A DNA stretch of 64,000 nt from DASUNP01 sp035249305 (GCA_035249305.1 DATFGQ010000094.1:1-64000); one strand, 5' to 3'. Positions 33,411 to 42,927 are shown, numbered from the stretch's first letter. Notes: a model not told the origin generated them from the letters alone. Translations and numbers: made by a program.

Positions 33411-34838
33411 ATGAGCGAAGAAGTGAAGATGCCGCAGATGGGAGAGTCCATCGCCGAAGGGACTATTGTCCGCTGGCTCAAGAAGGTCGGAGAGAGTGTA
33501 AAACGCGACGAGCCGCTCTTTGAAATATCTACGGACAAGGTAGACGCGGAGATCCCCGCGCCGGCGTCGGGCGTGCTGACGGAGATAAAAGTCAACGAGG
33601 GCGAGACCGTGCCCGTCAACACGGTCGTCGCCGTGATAAACGGCGCGGGCGGTCAGCCCGCCGCCGCTGCGCAAGCGCCCGCCGAGGCTCCGCCTCCGCC
33701 CGCCGAACAGCCACAGCAGGCCGCCCCGACCGGCGCGCAGCCGACAGATCAGGTCACCAAAGAGGCGCTCGCGCCCGAAAGCCCGCCCGCGCCAACGAGC
33801 CAACAACCTGCGGCCGAGCAAAGCTCTGCCCCCGCGGCGGCCGAGTCTAAGGAGGAGTTGCGCCGGACCAGGTCTTCTCCGCTCGTCCGCAAGATCGCCA
33901 AAGAGCATGGCATAGACATCTCTCAGATCGAAGGCACAGGCATCAGCGGCCGCGTCACGAAGAACGACATACTCAGCTTTATAGAGAATCGCGGCGTGGC
34001 GGAAAAAGCCGCTGCGGAAAAAGCTCCCGCCGAGAAGGCGGCAACGGCTCAGCAGGCGGCAGCCGCGCCGCCTGCTCGCGCGCCTCAGCCGTTGCGCGCG
34101 CCCGCGCCCTCCGAAACAGAGGTCGGGCCTCCGCCTTTCGCCGAAGGCGACCGCTACGAGATAGAGCCTATGTCGATGATGCGCCGCCGCATCGCCGAGC
34201 GAATGGTCGAAAGCCGCCGCATCTCTGCGCACGTCACTTCGTTCATGGAAGTCGACTTCACCGAGACGGCTAAATTGCGCGACGAGCTCAAAGGCGAATA
34301 CCTCAAGCGCGACGGCGTGAAGCTGACTTTCATGCCTTTCATCATCAAGGCCGTGATCGAAGGGATAAAGAGGTGGCCGATCATCAACTCGGCCGTGTGG
34401 GGCGACCAGATCGTCTACAAGAAGGATATAAACGTAGGCGTGGCGGTCGCGCTCGACTGGGGGCTGATCGTCCCTGTCATCCGCAACGCCGACGAGAAAT
34501 CTCTGTTAGGGCTCGCGCGGGCGGTCAACGACCTTGGCGAGCGGGCGCGGTTGAAGCAGCTCAAGCCCGACGAGGTGCAGGGCGGCACGTTTACGATCAC
34601 GAACCCCGGAGGCTTCGGCAGCCTGACCGGGACCCCGATAATCAATCAGCCTCAGGTCGCCATCCTCGGCGTCGGCGTGATAAAGAAGCGCCCCGTCGTC
34701 ATCGACGACGCGATCGCGATACGGCAGATAGGGGTGCTCAGCCTGAGCTTCGACCACCGCGTTATAGACGGCGCGGTGGCCGACCAGTTCATGGCCGTCG
34801 TGCGCGACGTGATCGAAGAGGCGGAATACACCTCCTGA
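33411..34838 (+). CDS. 2-oxoacid dehydrogenase E2 (dihydrolipoamide acyltransferase)
   Basis: 475 residues. One lipoyl domain (1-80) has Lys43 in STDKVDAE as the lipoylation site. A long Ala/Pro/Gln linker (80-150) leads to the peripheral subunit-binding domain (about 155-190, SSPLVRKIAKEHGIDISQIEGTG). A second Ala/Pro linker precedes the catalytic CAT domain (about 245-475), with FTITNPGGFGS and LSFDHRVIDGA holding the active His and Asp. E2 forms the core of the complex and passes the acyl group to CoA. The ATG has AAAGGAG before it. The next gene, lipB, modifies this protein's lysine. Confidence 0.95.
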   Translation: MSEEVKMPQMGESIAEGTIVRWLKKVGESVKRDEPLFEISTDKVDAEIPAPASGVLTEIKVNEGETVPVNTVVAVINGAGGQPAAAAQAPAEAPPPPAEQPQQAAPTGAQPTDQVTKEALAPESPPAPTSQQPAAEQSSAPAAAESKEELRRTRSSPLVRKIAKEHGIDISQIEGTGISGRVTKNDILSFIENRGVAEKAAAEKAPAEKAATAQQAAAAPPARAPQPLRAPAPSETEVGPPPFAEGDRYEIEPMSMMRRRIAERMVESRRISAHVTSFMEVDFTETAKLRDELKGEYLKRDGVKLTFMPFIIKAVIEGIKRWPIINSAVWGDQIVYKKDINVGVAVALDWGLIVPVIRNADEKSLLGLARAVNDLGERARLKQLKPDEVQGGTFTITNPGGFGSLTGTPIINQPQVAILGVGVIKKRPVVIDDAIAIRQIGVLSLSFDHRVIDGAVADQFMAVVRDVIEEAEYTS

Positions 34839-34869
34839 CATTTCAAATCTCAAATTTGAGATTTCGAAT
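34839..34869. repeat. Family B element between E2 and lipB
   Basis: CAAATCTCAAATTTGAGATTTCG is a short palindrome that fills the 31-base gap and runs up to the lipB ATG. Confidence 0.65.
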
Positions 34870-35526
34870 ATGCGAGTATGTGAAGCGAGATGGTTGGGCA
34901 GGGTCGGGTATTCCGAGGCGCTTGCCATGCAGGAGAGCGCCGTCGGCTCGCTCAGGTCGGACGAAGGCGAAGAGCAGTTGCTCCTGCTTGAGCACCCGCA
35001 TGTCTTCACGCTCGGTCGCGGGGCCGACGGCAATAACATACTCGCCCGCGCCGATCAGCTAGAATCACTCTCGATCGAAGTCCACGAGACGGGGCGCGGC
35101 GGCGACGTGACCTACCACGGGCCGGGCCAGCTCGTCGGCTACCCCATAATCAACCTCAAGCCCGACCGCTGCGACGTTCATCGCTACGTGCGCGACGTCG
35201 AAGAGGTGTTGATTCGTTCGATAGCCGACTTCGGCATCACGGGCGGCCGCATCGCAGGGCTCACGGGCGTCTGGGTCGGCAATGAGAAGATCGCTGCGAT
35301 AGGCGTCAGGATAGCCCGCTGGATAACGAGCCACGGATTCGCGCTCAACGTAAACACCGACCTCGATTATTTCCGGTTGATAGTCCCCTGCGGCATCACC
35401 GACAAGGGCGTGACTTCGTTGGAGCGCCTCGCGGGCCGGCCGCTCGACTTGAGGGATGTCGCGCGCAGCGTCGCCCGACGTTTTGCGGAAGTCTTCGAGC
35501 GTGATATAAGAACTCATCATTTGTAG
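34870..35526 (+). CDS. lipB: Octanoyltransferase (lipoyl biosynthesis)
   Basis: 218 residues. Family marks are LLLLEHPHVFTLGRGA, ETGRGGDVTYHGPGQLVGYPI and IGVRIARWITSHGFALNVN; Lys in NEKIAAIG and Cys in IVPCGI are the catalytic pair. LipB moves an octanoyl group from acyl carrier protein to the lipoyl-domain lysine. It sits in the 2-oxoacid dehydrogenase operon, directly after E2, so supply and modification are linked. The partner lipoyl synthase lipA is at 46285. No normal ribosome-binding site is visible because a family B repeat fills the space. Confidence 0.96.
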   Translation: MRVCEARWLGRVGYSEALAMQESAVGSLRSDEGEEQLLLLEHPHVFTLGRGADGNNILARADQLESLSIEVHETGRGGDVTYHGPGQLVGYPIINLKPDRCDVHRYVRDVEEVLIRSIADFGITGGRIAGLTGVWVGNEKIAAIGVRIARWITSHGFALNVNTDLDYFRLIVPCGITDKGVTSLERLAGRPLDLRDVARSVARRFAEVFERDIRTHHL

Positions 35527-35542
35527 TCCTAAGGAGGGCCGA

Positions 35543-35986
35543 ATGCTCAAAGAGTTTAAGGAGTTCATCGCGCGCGGAAACGTCATGGACCTGGCCGTAG
35601 GCGTTATCATCGGGGCGGCCTTTGGCAAGATCGTCACGTCGCTCGTCAACGACGTAGTCATGCCGCCAATAGGGCTGCTGCTCGGGGGCATAGACTTCTC
35701 AAACTTTTTCATCAACCTCTCGGACAGACCTTTCACCAAGCTTGCCGACGCCAAGGCGGCCGGCGCGCCGACGATAAGCTACGGCCTCTTCATCAATACG
35801 CTGCTGGAGTTCCTCATCATCGCCTTTGTGATCTTTCTGATCGTCAAAGCCGTTAACCGCATGCGCCGTCAGCCCGAAGAGCTGCCCGAGACGGTGAAAG
35901 CCTGCCCGTTCTGCATCTCAAGCATTCCCGTTCAGGCTACGAGGTGCCCGAATTGCACGTCTGAGTTGCAGGTAGAGCAAAGCTAA
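35543..35986 (+). CDS. mscL: Large-conductance mechanosensitive channel with zinc-ribbon tail
   Basis: 147 residues. MscL features are FIARGNVMDLAVGVIIGAAFGKIVTSLV (TM1), a periplasmic loop, and YGLFINTLLEFLIIAFVIFLIV (TM2). The cytoplasmic end, usually a helix bundle, carries an extra zinc-ribbon: CPFC (about 124) and CPNC (about 137). The channel opens under high membrane tension and releases solutes during hypo-osmotic shock. RBS AAGGAGG precedes the ATG. It is the last gene of the operon, 16 bases after lipB; the functional link to oxoacid metabolism is unclear. Confidence 0.93.
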   Translation: MLKEFKEFIARGNVMDLAVGVIIGAAFGKIVTSLVNDVVMPPIGLLLGGIDFSNFFINLSDRPFTKLADAKAAGAPTISYGLFINTLLEFLIIAFVIFLIVKAVNRMRRQPEELPETVKACPFCISSIPVQATRCPNCTSELQVEQS

Positions 35987-36158
35987 CGCGCGCGTCCGCG
36001 GTTTACATCGATTTTACCTCGCGTCGATCGACAGATAATTGAACGGCGCGGCGCACAAGTCGTGAGAAAAAAGTATATTCATTGAAACTCGGGCGCGGTG
36101 TCGTGCGTTTAGAATAGAGGTAACGGTTTCCATTACAATTTATTCTAAGGAGCATGCG

Positions 36159-36533
36159 ATGAAGAGTTTTGTAAGACGCATCGGTGTTGCGCTAGCAGTC
36201 TGCGCGTTAACAGGTATCATGGCGTTCGCTGAAGTGAAGAGCGACAAGGTAACTTTTTCTGAGGACGTGACGGTCAATGGAACGGTGGTCAAGAAGGGCA
36301 CCTACAAGATTATGTTCGACGATCAGACGGGCGAGTTGAGCATCATCGCGAAGGACAAGAATACTGTCGCGAAGACGAAGGCCCGCACAGAGAAGCGCGA
36401 GGGCAAGGCCTCCAGAACCGAAGTGAATTCGAGCCAGAAGGACAATGCTCAGCACCTGCGCAGCATCACTTTCGGCGGCGATAACCGCCTGATCGTGGTC
36501 GGCGATGGCAGCACGGCCGCCTCCTCGCAGTAA
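36159..36533 (+). CDS. Small exported protein of unknown function
   Basis: 124 residues with a signal peptide (about 1-24, ending AFAEV). The mature part is beta-rich: VTFSEDVTVNGTVVKKGTYKIMFDDQTGELSII, followed by a Lys/Arg-rich stretch and a short C-terminal strand (SITFGGDNRLIVVGDG). RBS AAGGAG is well placed. No family is recognised. It stands alone between mscL and a repeat-filled gap, and its expression may be high given the strong ribosome-binding site. Confidence 0.7.
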   Translation: MKSFVRRIGVALAVCALTGIMAFAEVKSDKVTFSEDVTVNGTVVKKGTYKIMFDDQTGELSIIAKDKNTVAKTKARTEKREGKASRTEVNSSQKDNAQHLRSITFGGDNRLIVVGDGSTAASSQ

Positions 36534-36558
36534 GATATATTTCATCATAGGCGAAACC

Positions 36559-36592
36559 AATAGCCAGGAGCGCACGCGCGCCCCTGGCTATT
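36559..36592. repeat. Hairpin related to family C
   Basis: AATAGCCAGGAGCGC and GCGCCCCTGGCTATT form a hairpin 25 bases after the small exported protein. The sequence matches the AATAGCCAGGGGC module of family C blocks, so it is a single-module copy that may also serve as a terminator. Confidence 0.7.
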
Positions 36593-36640
36593 CGCGCTTC
36601 AGCCCCCGATTCAATTTTTTGAATTGCGCTTTGCAATACT

Positions 36641-36812
36641 TGTAGGGGCCATGGCGCATGATGCGCTTCGCGCGGCGCGGGCTTGTCCCTGCCCGGATCG
36701 CGCGTCAGCGCGATGAAGAGTTACGAAACAAGCTAAACCGTCAGTAAGGAATAATCATCATCGCCTTCGGCGATCCGGGCAGGGACAAGCCCTGCCCCTA
36801 CAATCCCAATCG
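36641..36812. repeat. Family D palindromic element, copy 2
   Basis: Ends TGTAGGGGC and GCCCCTACA, with inner GGGCTTGTCCCTGCCC, its complement, GATCGCGCGTCAGCGCGATGA and CATCATCGCC. The left side carries an extra block ATGATGCGCTTCGCGCG. This, with the hairpin at 36559, explains the 460-base gap 36534-36995; no gene is seen there. Confidence 0.8.
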
Positions 36813-36995
36813 TAAATCGCTATAAATGTAACTGCTCGTATACCTTCAGCGTAGTAGCCTTGTGTCGCCGGCTTCATGCTTGACGGCGTCTGGTGTATTC
36901 TATTTATTACGGCATTTCTCGATTTTTTATGCCATTGACGAACCTAAAAGAGGGCGCGGTGAGGACTGATTCGAGACGCTTATAAGGTAGAGACG

Positions 36996-38180
36996 ATGCT
37001 CAAGAAACTGAGAACCAAACACCTGGTCATCATAGCGGTCCTCACCCTGCTGGGAGTCGTGTTGGGTTTCAGGATATTTCAGGCGGTGAAGGGCGAAGCG
37101 CAGCCTGCGACCAGAGGGACGGGCGAGCGCGTCCAGACCGTGCAGACTGCGGCGGCCGAGCGCGGCGTCATAGGCGAGAAGATCGTCCTGACCGGCGCGC
37201 TCAAGGCCAAAGATCAGGTCGATGTGACTCCTAAAGCGTCGGGGCGCGTGACGCAGATAAAAGTCGACACGGGACATAACGTGGCGCGGGGCGCGCTTCT
37301 GGCCGTCATCGAAGACGCCGAGATTCAACAGCAGGTCGCGCGCGCGGGCGCGTCCATCGCCGTGGGCGCCGCCTCCGTGGCGCAACGCGAGGCCGAGCTT
37401 AGGAACGCGCAGGCCGACCTCGATCGCAACCAGCGATTGTTAGATTCGGGGCTGATCTCGCGCCAACAGTTTGAAGCGGCGCAGACGCGTTACGAGGTCA
37501 CCAAGTCTCAACTCGAACTGGCCGTAGCGCAGCGGAAGCAATCGGAAGCCGAGCACCGCGAGCTGAAGATTCAACACGGCCAGACCAGAGTCTATGCGCC
37601 GATGGCCGGCGCGGTCGCCAAGCGGCACGTCGACGTCGGGGCTATGGTCAACCCTTCGGTCCCGGTCGTCACGGTCGTGAGCCTGGGCACGATGATCATT
37701 CAAGCGAACGCTTCGGAGCGCGACGTGGCGCGCATACGCCCCGGAGTGACGGCGACCGTTACGCTCGACAGCCTGCCGGGGCAGCAGTACCAGGGGCGAG
37801 TGATGAGGATATCGCCGCTGCTCGACCCGGCGACGCGCAACGGGATAGTCGAGATCGAGATCGACAACCGCGGCGGAGAGCTGAAAGGCGAGATGTTCGC
37901 CCGCGCCGAGCTTAATCTGACCAGCACGCGCGAGACGATTCTGATCCCGCGCGACGGGCTCGTATACCGCGGCGAGCAGCCGGGCGTCTACACGATAGAT
38001 AACGACGTAGCCCGTTTTCGCAACGTCGAGACGGGGCTGACCGAGGGCGAGAAGGTCGAGGTCACGGGCGGGTTAAAAGAGGGCGAGACGATCGTCACGC
38101 GCGGGGCGAACCTGCTCAAAGATGGCGACAAAGTCAGGGTGATGGGCGCGCAGCCCGGCGCGGGCAGGCAGGGATCATAA
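36996..38180 (+). CDS. RND efflux periplasmic adaptor subunit (system 1)
   Basis: 394 residues. An N-terminal membrane anchor (about 8-30) is followed by the adaptor fold: LTGALKAKDQVDVTPKASGRVTQIKVDTG (barrel-sandwich hybrid), a helical hairpin (about 100-190), and a beta-barrel with VVTVVSLGTMIIQANASERDVARI and GLVYRGEQPGVYTIDND. It matches AcrA/MdtA-type membrane fusion proteins, which join an RND pump to an outer-membrane channel. The permease gene follows after 20 bases. Substrates cannot be inferred. Confidence 0.93.
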   Translation: MLKKLRTKHLVIIAVLTLLGVVLGFRIFQAVKGEAQPATRGTGERVQTVQTAAAERGVIGEKIVLTGALKAKDQVDVTPKASGRVTQIKVDTGHNVARGALLAVIEDAEIQQQVARAGASIAVGAASVAQREAELRNAQADLDRNQRLLDSGLISRQQFEAAQTRYEVTKSQLELAVAQRKQSEAEHRELKIQHGQTRVYAPMAGAVAKRHVDVGAMVNPSVPVVTVVSLGTMIIQANASERDVARIRPGVTATVTLDSLPGQQYQGRVMRISPLLDPATRNGIVEIEIDNRGGELKGEMFARAELNLTSTRETILIPRDGLVYRGEQPGVYTIDNDVARFRNVETGLTEGEKVEVTGGLKEGETIVTRGANLLKDGDKVRVMGAQPGAGRQGS

Positions 38181-38200
38181 GAGATAAAGCGGAGTCCTAG

Positions 38201-41200
38201 ATGAATCTTCCGGAGATTTCAGTACGCCACCCGATAACGATCTACATGATGATACTGGTGTTCGTGCTGCTGGGTGTGATCGCCTTCACGAAGCTGCCGA
38301 TAGACTTGATGCCGGACATCCAGAACCCGACGATCACGGTGAGGACGGCTTACCCAGGCGTGGCCCCGGAAGAGGTCGAAAACCTCGTGACGCGTCCCAT
38401 GGAGGCGGCGCTGAGCTCAGCGCCCGGCGTCTACCGCCTCAACTCGACATCCTCCGAGGGTTCGAGCAACGTGCGCGTGACTTTCGACTGGGGCGTGAAC
38501 CTGGACGAGGCGGCCAACGAAGTCCGCACGCGCGTCGACCGCGTGCGCGGCACGCTGCCCGACGAGGTCGAGCCCCCGACGATATTCAAGTTCGACGTGT
38601 CGCAGTTCCCTATCCTCTTCCTCGCAATCTCGGGCGACCGCGAGCCGCGCGAGATGCGCACCTTCATCGAAGACGACATACAGCCGCGCCTTGAGCGCGT
38701 GCCGGGCGTCGCGGCCGTCGACATACGCGGCGGCATACGGCGCGAGATACACGTCAACCTCTCGACCGACAAGCTCCGCTCCTACAACCTGTCTGTCTCG
38801 CAGATCACAAACGTCTTGCGGCGCGAGAACCAGAACCGCCCCGTCGGCCCCGTCGACGAAGGGAAGTATGAAGTGCTGCTCAGGACTCAAGGCGAGTTCA
38901 GGAACGTCGAGCAGGTCCGCAACGTCGTGGTCGCCTCGCGCGATGGGGTGCCCATCTACCTGAGGGACGTGGCCGACGTCAAAGACGCTTCGGAAGAGGT
39001 GCGCCAGGTGGTCCGCATCGACGACAAGCCCGGCGTGCGGCTCGCGATCCGCAAGCAGTCGGGCGCCAACACAGTGGCCGTCGCCGAGAAGGTCCGCGAA
39101 GAGATCGAGAAGATTCACAAGACGTACCCCGACATTTCGATCTGGCCGATCATCGATAATTCGAAGTTCATCGTGCAGGCCATCGATAACGTCCAGGAGT
39201 CAGCCGTCTCGGGCGGCATTCTCGCCATATTTATCCTGCTGCTGTTCTTGCGCAACATCCGCTCGACGCTCATCGTCTCGATCTCGATCCCTATAACGAT
39301 CATCGGCACCTTCCTGCTGATGTACTACTACGGCTTCACGCTCAACACGATGTCGTTCGGCGCGCTCGCGCTCGGCGTCGGGATGATCGTAGACAACGCG
39401 ATAGTAATCATCGAGAACATATTCCGGCACCGCGAAGGCGGGCTCTCTCATGAAGAGGCCGCCATCTTCGGCACCAAAGAGGTATCTTCGGCGATCATCG
39501 CCTCGACGCTCACTTCGGTCGCGGTCTTCGTGCCGCTGGTCTTCCTGAGCGGCGTGAGCGGCATAATGTTTCAGCAGCTTGCTTACGTCGTAGCTTTTTC
39601 GCAGGTCTTCTCGCTGCTCGTCGGGCTCACGCTCGTTCCGGTGCTGAGCGCGAAATACTTGCGCGTCAAGCCGCCCGACGAAAAGACGCACCCGCTTATG
39701 AATAAGGTCATAAGGGTGAGCGGGGGGATGCTCGACCGGCTCGACGAGCGTTATCAACAGGCGATCCACTGGTCGCTCGGGCACCGCAAGACCGTATTCC
39801 TCGGCGCGGTCGCGCTGTTCGCCGCGAGCATGGCGCTGGTCCCGCTGATCGGCTTCGAGATGATGCCCGAGACCGACGAGAGCGAGGTCCGCGTCAGCCT
39901 TGAGCTTCCCGCGGGCACGAAGATCGACGTCACGGACGAGCTTTCGAGAAGGATCGAAGGAATATTGATGCGCGAGGTCCCGGAGACTGAGCACATCTTG
40001 AGCGAGGTCGGCGGCGGCGGCTGGATGTCTTCGTCTACGCACACGTCGGACATACGACTGAAGCTGGTCGATAAATCGAAGCGCGCGCGCTCAAGCCAGG
40101 AGATAGCCAGCGCGCTGCGGTCGAAGATAAACATACAGCCGGGTATGATAGTCCGGTCGCGCGCGGGCAGTAACAATTTCATGGCGCGCTTGACGCCGGG
40201 CTCGCAGGCGGGCGACCGCGTCTCCGTAGAGATACGCGGCCATGACATGGCTGTAGCGAGCGACCTGGCGAAGACCGTCAAGGACGTTGTCGAATCGATC
40301 CCCGGCGTCACAGACTCGACCATCAGCCGCCGCGAGGGCATGCCCGAGATGATCATCACGGTCGACCGGGCGAAGGCCGGCACGCTCGGGATAAACGCCG
40401 CGGATGTCGCCGACACGCTCGAAGCCGTGATCGGCGGGAGCCGCGCCAGCCAGTTCCGCCAGGAGGGCGACGAGTACAACATACTGGTCCGGCTCAACGA
40501 AGCCGAGCGGTCGAACATCGCGCTGATAGGGCAGGTGCCGGTCGTGACGCCGGGCGGGCAGACGGTGCCGATAGGAAGCCTCGTCACGATGCAGCGTCGC
40601 GAAGGGCCTGTGTCGATCGACCGTCAAGATCAAGAACGCATCGTCACGGTCAACGCGAGCTACGCCAACCGCGACCTCGGCTCTATCATGGAGGACATAG
40701 ACGAGCGGCTCGGCGCGCTCAGCGTGCCGCTGGGCTTCTCGTTCAATTACGGCGGCGAGTTCGAAGAGCAGCAGAAGGCGTTCAACGAGCTGTTGCTCGT
40801 GCTGGGGCTCGCGATCGTGCTGGTCTACATGGTGATGGCGGCGCAGTTCGAATCCCTGCGCGACCCGCTGATAATTCTCTTCTCGATCCCGCTTGCGGCG
40901 ATCGGCATCGCGCTGATGCTGGTTTTGACAAACACGACTTTCAACATACAGGCGTTCATAGGGACGATCATGCTCGTCGGCATAGTCGTCAACAACGCGA
41001 TCGTGTTGATCGACTACACTAATCTTCTTAGACACCGCGACCAGCTCCCGCTGAGGCACGCCGTAGAGCTCGCGGGGCGCAGGAGGCTGAGGCCCATTTT
41101 GATGACGACGCTGACGGCGATACTGGGGCTGCTACCGATGGCGCTCGGGTTCGGCGAGGGCGCGGAGGTGCAGTCGCCGATGGCGCGGGTCGTGATAGGC

Positions 41201-41353
41201 GGGCTATTGACCTCGACGCTGATCACGCTGCTGTTCATACCGACGATCTACACGATAATCGAAGAGCGCGGCATGTATCGCAAGCGCGTGACGGATGAGG
41301 ACGAACAGAGGGGCGCGGCGCCGGATTCGCTGGAGCCGGTTGGCGCCGACTGA
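38201..41353 (+). CDS. RND efflux permease (system 1)
   Basis: 1050 residues, usual for HAE-type RND pumps. TM1 lies near IYMMILVFVLLGVIAF, the porter loops (about 35-330) carry the TAYPGVAPEEVENLVTRPMEAAL motif, and TM4 has GVGMIVDNAIVIIENI. AcrB has two Asp here; this protein has Asp then Asn, a variant seen in other RND lineages. The second half repeats the layout, with GLAIVLVYMVMAAQFESL and GIVVNNAIVLIDYTN. It exports substrates from the periplasm or membrane using protons. RBS GGAG precedes the ATG. A short family F repeat follows. Confidence 0.95.
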   Translation: MNLPEISVRHPITIYMMILVFVLLGVIAFTKLPIDLMPDIQNPTITVRTAYPGVAPEEVENLVTRPMEAALSSAPGVYRLNSTSSEGSSNVRVTFDWGVNLDEAANEVRTRVDRVRGTLPDEVEPPTIFKFDVSQFPILFLAISGDREPREMRTFIEDDIQPRLERVPGVAAVDIRGGIRREIHVNLSTDKLRSYNLSVSQITNVLRRENQNRPVGPVDEGKYEVLLRTQGEFRNVEQVRNVVVASRDGVPIYLRDVADVKDASEEVRQVVRIDDKPGVRLAIRKQSGANTVAVAEKVREEIEKIHKTYPDISIWPIIDNSKFIVQAIDNVQESAVSGGILAIFILLLFLRNIRSTLIVSISIPITIIGTFLLMYYYGFTLNTMSFGALALGVGMIVDNAIVIIENIFRHREGGLSHEEAAIFGTKEVSSAIIASTLTSVAVFVPLVFLSGVSGIMFQQLAYVVAFSQVFSLLVGLTLVPVLSAKYLRVKPPDEKTHPLMNKVIRVSGGMLDRLDERYQQAIHWSLGHRKTVFLGAVALFAASMALVPLIGFEMMPETDESEVRVSLELPAGTKIDVTDELSRRIEGILMREVPETEHILSEVGGGGWMSSSTHTSDIRLKLVDKSKRARSSQEIASALRSKINIQPGMIVRSRAGSNNFMARLTPGSQAGDRVSVEIRGHDMAVASDLAKTVKDVVESIPGVTDSTISRREGMPEMIITVDRAKAGTLGINAADVADTLEAVIGGSRASQFRQEGDEYNILVRLNEAERSNIALIGQVPVVTPGGQTVPIGSLVTMQRREGPVSIDRQDQERIVTVNASYANRDLGSIMEDIDERLGALSVPLGFSFNYGGEFEEQQKAFNELLLVLGLAIVLVYMVMAAQFESLRDPLIILFSIPLAAIGIALMLVLTNTTFNIQAFIGTIMLVGIVVNNAIVLIDYTNLLRHRDQLPLRHAVELAGRRRLRPILMTTLTAILGLLPMALGFGEGAEVQSPMARVVIGGLLTSTLITLLFIPTIYTIIEERGMYRKRVTDEDEQRGAAPDSLEPVGAD

Positions 41354-41387
41354 TAGGGTATTTAAGCATATGGACTTTAAGACATCT

Positions 41388-41501
41388 CACCGCAGAGACG
41401 CAGAGAACACAGGATGGCCGATGATGTGCTTCGCGCGCGTCGGCGGCGCAGGGTTTTATTCTGCTCTGCGTGAACTCTGTGCCCTTTGCGTCTCTGCGGT
41501 G
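41388..41501. repeat. Family F inverted repeat
   Basis: CACCGCAGAGACGCA (41388-41402) pairs with TGCGTCTCTGCGGTG (41487-41501). The inside has AGAGAACACAGG, ATGATGTGCTTCGCGCG and CTCTGCGTGAACTCTGTG. The central block resembles one in family D copy 2. Elements with this outer sequence are widespread in bacterial intergenic DNA; the function is unknown. Confidence 0.8.
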
Positions 41502-41607
41502 AATCCTCTTAACTCTCCCTCCACCATTTCTATTTCTTCCCTGCCACGCTATGCTAGAAAGGAGATTTCCGAGTAATCACCCAAGGTTCTCGTTCTACTA
41601 ATTAATC

Positions 41608-42855
41608 ATGATGTGTTCGAAGTTATTTCTGAAATCATCGATAAAAAAAGCTTCCCTTACGCTCGCGGCTTTTATGGCCCTGGCAGGGATTTTGTTTTCG
41701 ACGGCGTGCAAAAGCGGCTACCCTACGGCCTCGACCAGGAACGGCCCGTCCGACAATGCCGGGCCGAGAGAGGTCCACACGCTCCTCGTGTCAGAGGTTC
41801 CGATGGAGCAGACGGTCAGCGTGACGGGCACGCTCGCGGCCCAGGAGGAAGCCACGGTCAGCGCGAAGGTCCCCGGCCGCGTGCGGTCGATCACCGTCGA
41901 TCTGGGGAGCGTCGTCCGCAGGGGACAGGTAGTAGTCGAGCTTGAGCCGCGCGACGCGCAGCTAAGGCTGCAACAGGCCGAAGCCGCGCTCGCGCAGGCG
42001 CGCGCCAGGGTGGGCCTGTCGCCCGACGGCGCGGACGAGAAGGTAAACCTAGAACAGACGGGCACGGTCGCGCAGGCGCGCGCGATACTCGAAGAAGCGA
42101 GATCGAAGCGTGACCGTGCGGCCAAGTTATTCGAGCAGGGCGTCATCTCGCGCGCCGAGCTGGACACGGTAGAGGCTGGGTTAAAGGTCGCGGAGAGCCG
42201 TTACCAGGATGCCGTTGAAGAGGTTCGCAACCGCCAGGCGCTGGTCTTGCAGCGAAAGTCCGAGGTTGAGCTCGCGCGCCAGCAGATCGCCGACATGACT
42301 ATCCGCGCGCCGTTCGACGGCGTCGTGCAGCAGAAGATCGCTAACCTCGGCGAGTATATCGCGGCGGGCGCGGGCGTGGTCGCAATCGTCCGAATGGACC
42401 CGCTCCGGCTGCGCGCCGAAGTGCCCGAGCGCGAGGCTCACAGCGTACGCTCGGGCCAGGAGGTGCGCGTTGCGGTCGAAGGCGACACGAACCTCTACAC
42501 GGGCCGCATCGCGCGATTGAGCCCGACCATAACGGCGCAGAATCGCCTGCTGATAGTCGAGGCGGAAGTTCGCAATAATGGGCAACTGAGGCCGGGGTCG
42601 TTCGCGCGTGCCGACATCGTTACGAGCGGCAGGAGCCTGACCGTGGCCGTCCCCACTAAAGCGATCGTGAGCTTCGCGGGTGTCGAAAAAGTGCTCGTGA
42701 TCCAGGACGGCAAAGCATTGGAAAAACCTATCACCACCCGCCGCCGTACAACAGACTGGACCGAAGTCGTATCAGGCATAAACGTCGGAGAAATGGTTAT
42801 AATCGATCCGGGCAACCTCCAGTCGGGGCAGCCGGTCAGGGTAGTAGCAGAATAG
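41608..42855 (+). CDS. RND efflux adaptor lipoprotein (system 2)
   Basis: 415 residues. The signal sequence ends in a lipobox-like FSTAC, so the protein is probably lipid-anchored. The adaptor fold is clear from VTGTLAAQEEATVSAKVPGRVRSITVDLG, ELEPRDAQLRLQQAEAALAQARARVG, a helical hairpin and MTIRAPFDGVVQQKIANLGEYI, with a C-terminal membrane-proximal domain. A convincing ribosome-binding site near the ATG is lacking; AAAGGAG lies about 45 bases upstream. The permease follows, separated only by a family A repeat. Confidence 0.93.
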   Translation: MMCSKLFLKSSIKKASLTLAAFMALAGILFSTACKSGYPTASTRNGPSDNAGPREVHTLLVSEVPMEQTVSVTGTLAAQEEATVSAKVPGRVRSITVDLGSVVRRGQVVVELEPRDAQLRLQQAEAALAQARARVGLSPDGADEKVNLEQTGTVAQARAILEEARSKRDRAAKLFEQGVISRAELDTVEAGLKVAESRYQDAVEEVRNRQALVLQRKSEVELARQQIADMTIRAPFDGVVQQKIANLGEYIAAGAGVVAIVRMDPLRLRAEVPEREAHSVRSGQEVRVAVEGDTNLYTGRIARLSPTITAQNRLLIVEAEVRNNGQLRPGSFARADIVTSGRSLTVAVPTKAIVSFAGVEKVLVIQDGKALEKPITTRRRTTDWTEVVSGINVGEMVIIDPGNLQSGQPVRVVAE

Positions 42856-42921
42856 TCCTGAGTGCTGAGTGCTGAGTGAAGATCAGTTACTCAGGACTCA
42901 GGACTCAGCACTCAGCACTGA
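42854..42921. repeat. Family A heptamer inverted array, copy 5
   Basis: Three TGAGTCC/TGAGTGC heptamers face four complementary ones across about 12 bases. It begins in the stop codon of the adaptor and ends 6 bases before the permease ATG; GAGGGA at its right edge is the only candidate ribosome-binding site for the permease. Confidence 0.88.
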
Positions 42922-42927
42922 GGGAAT

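Noticed and set aside
41295..41576. Open frame of 93 codons over the family F element
   Set aside because: Reads through the palindrome; the protein-like string comes from the repeat.
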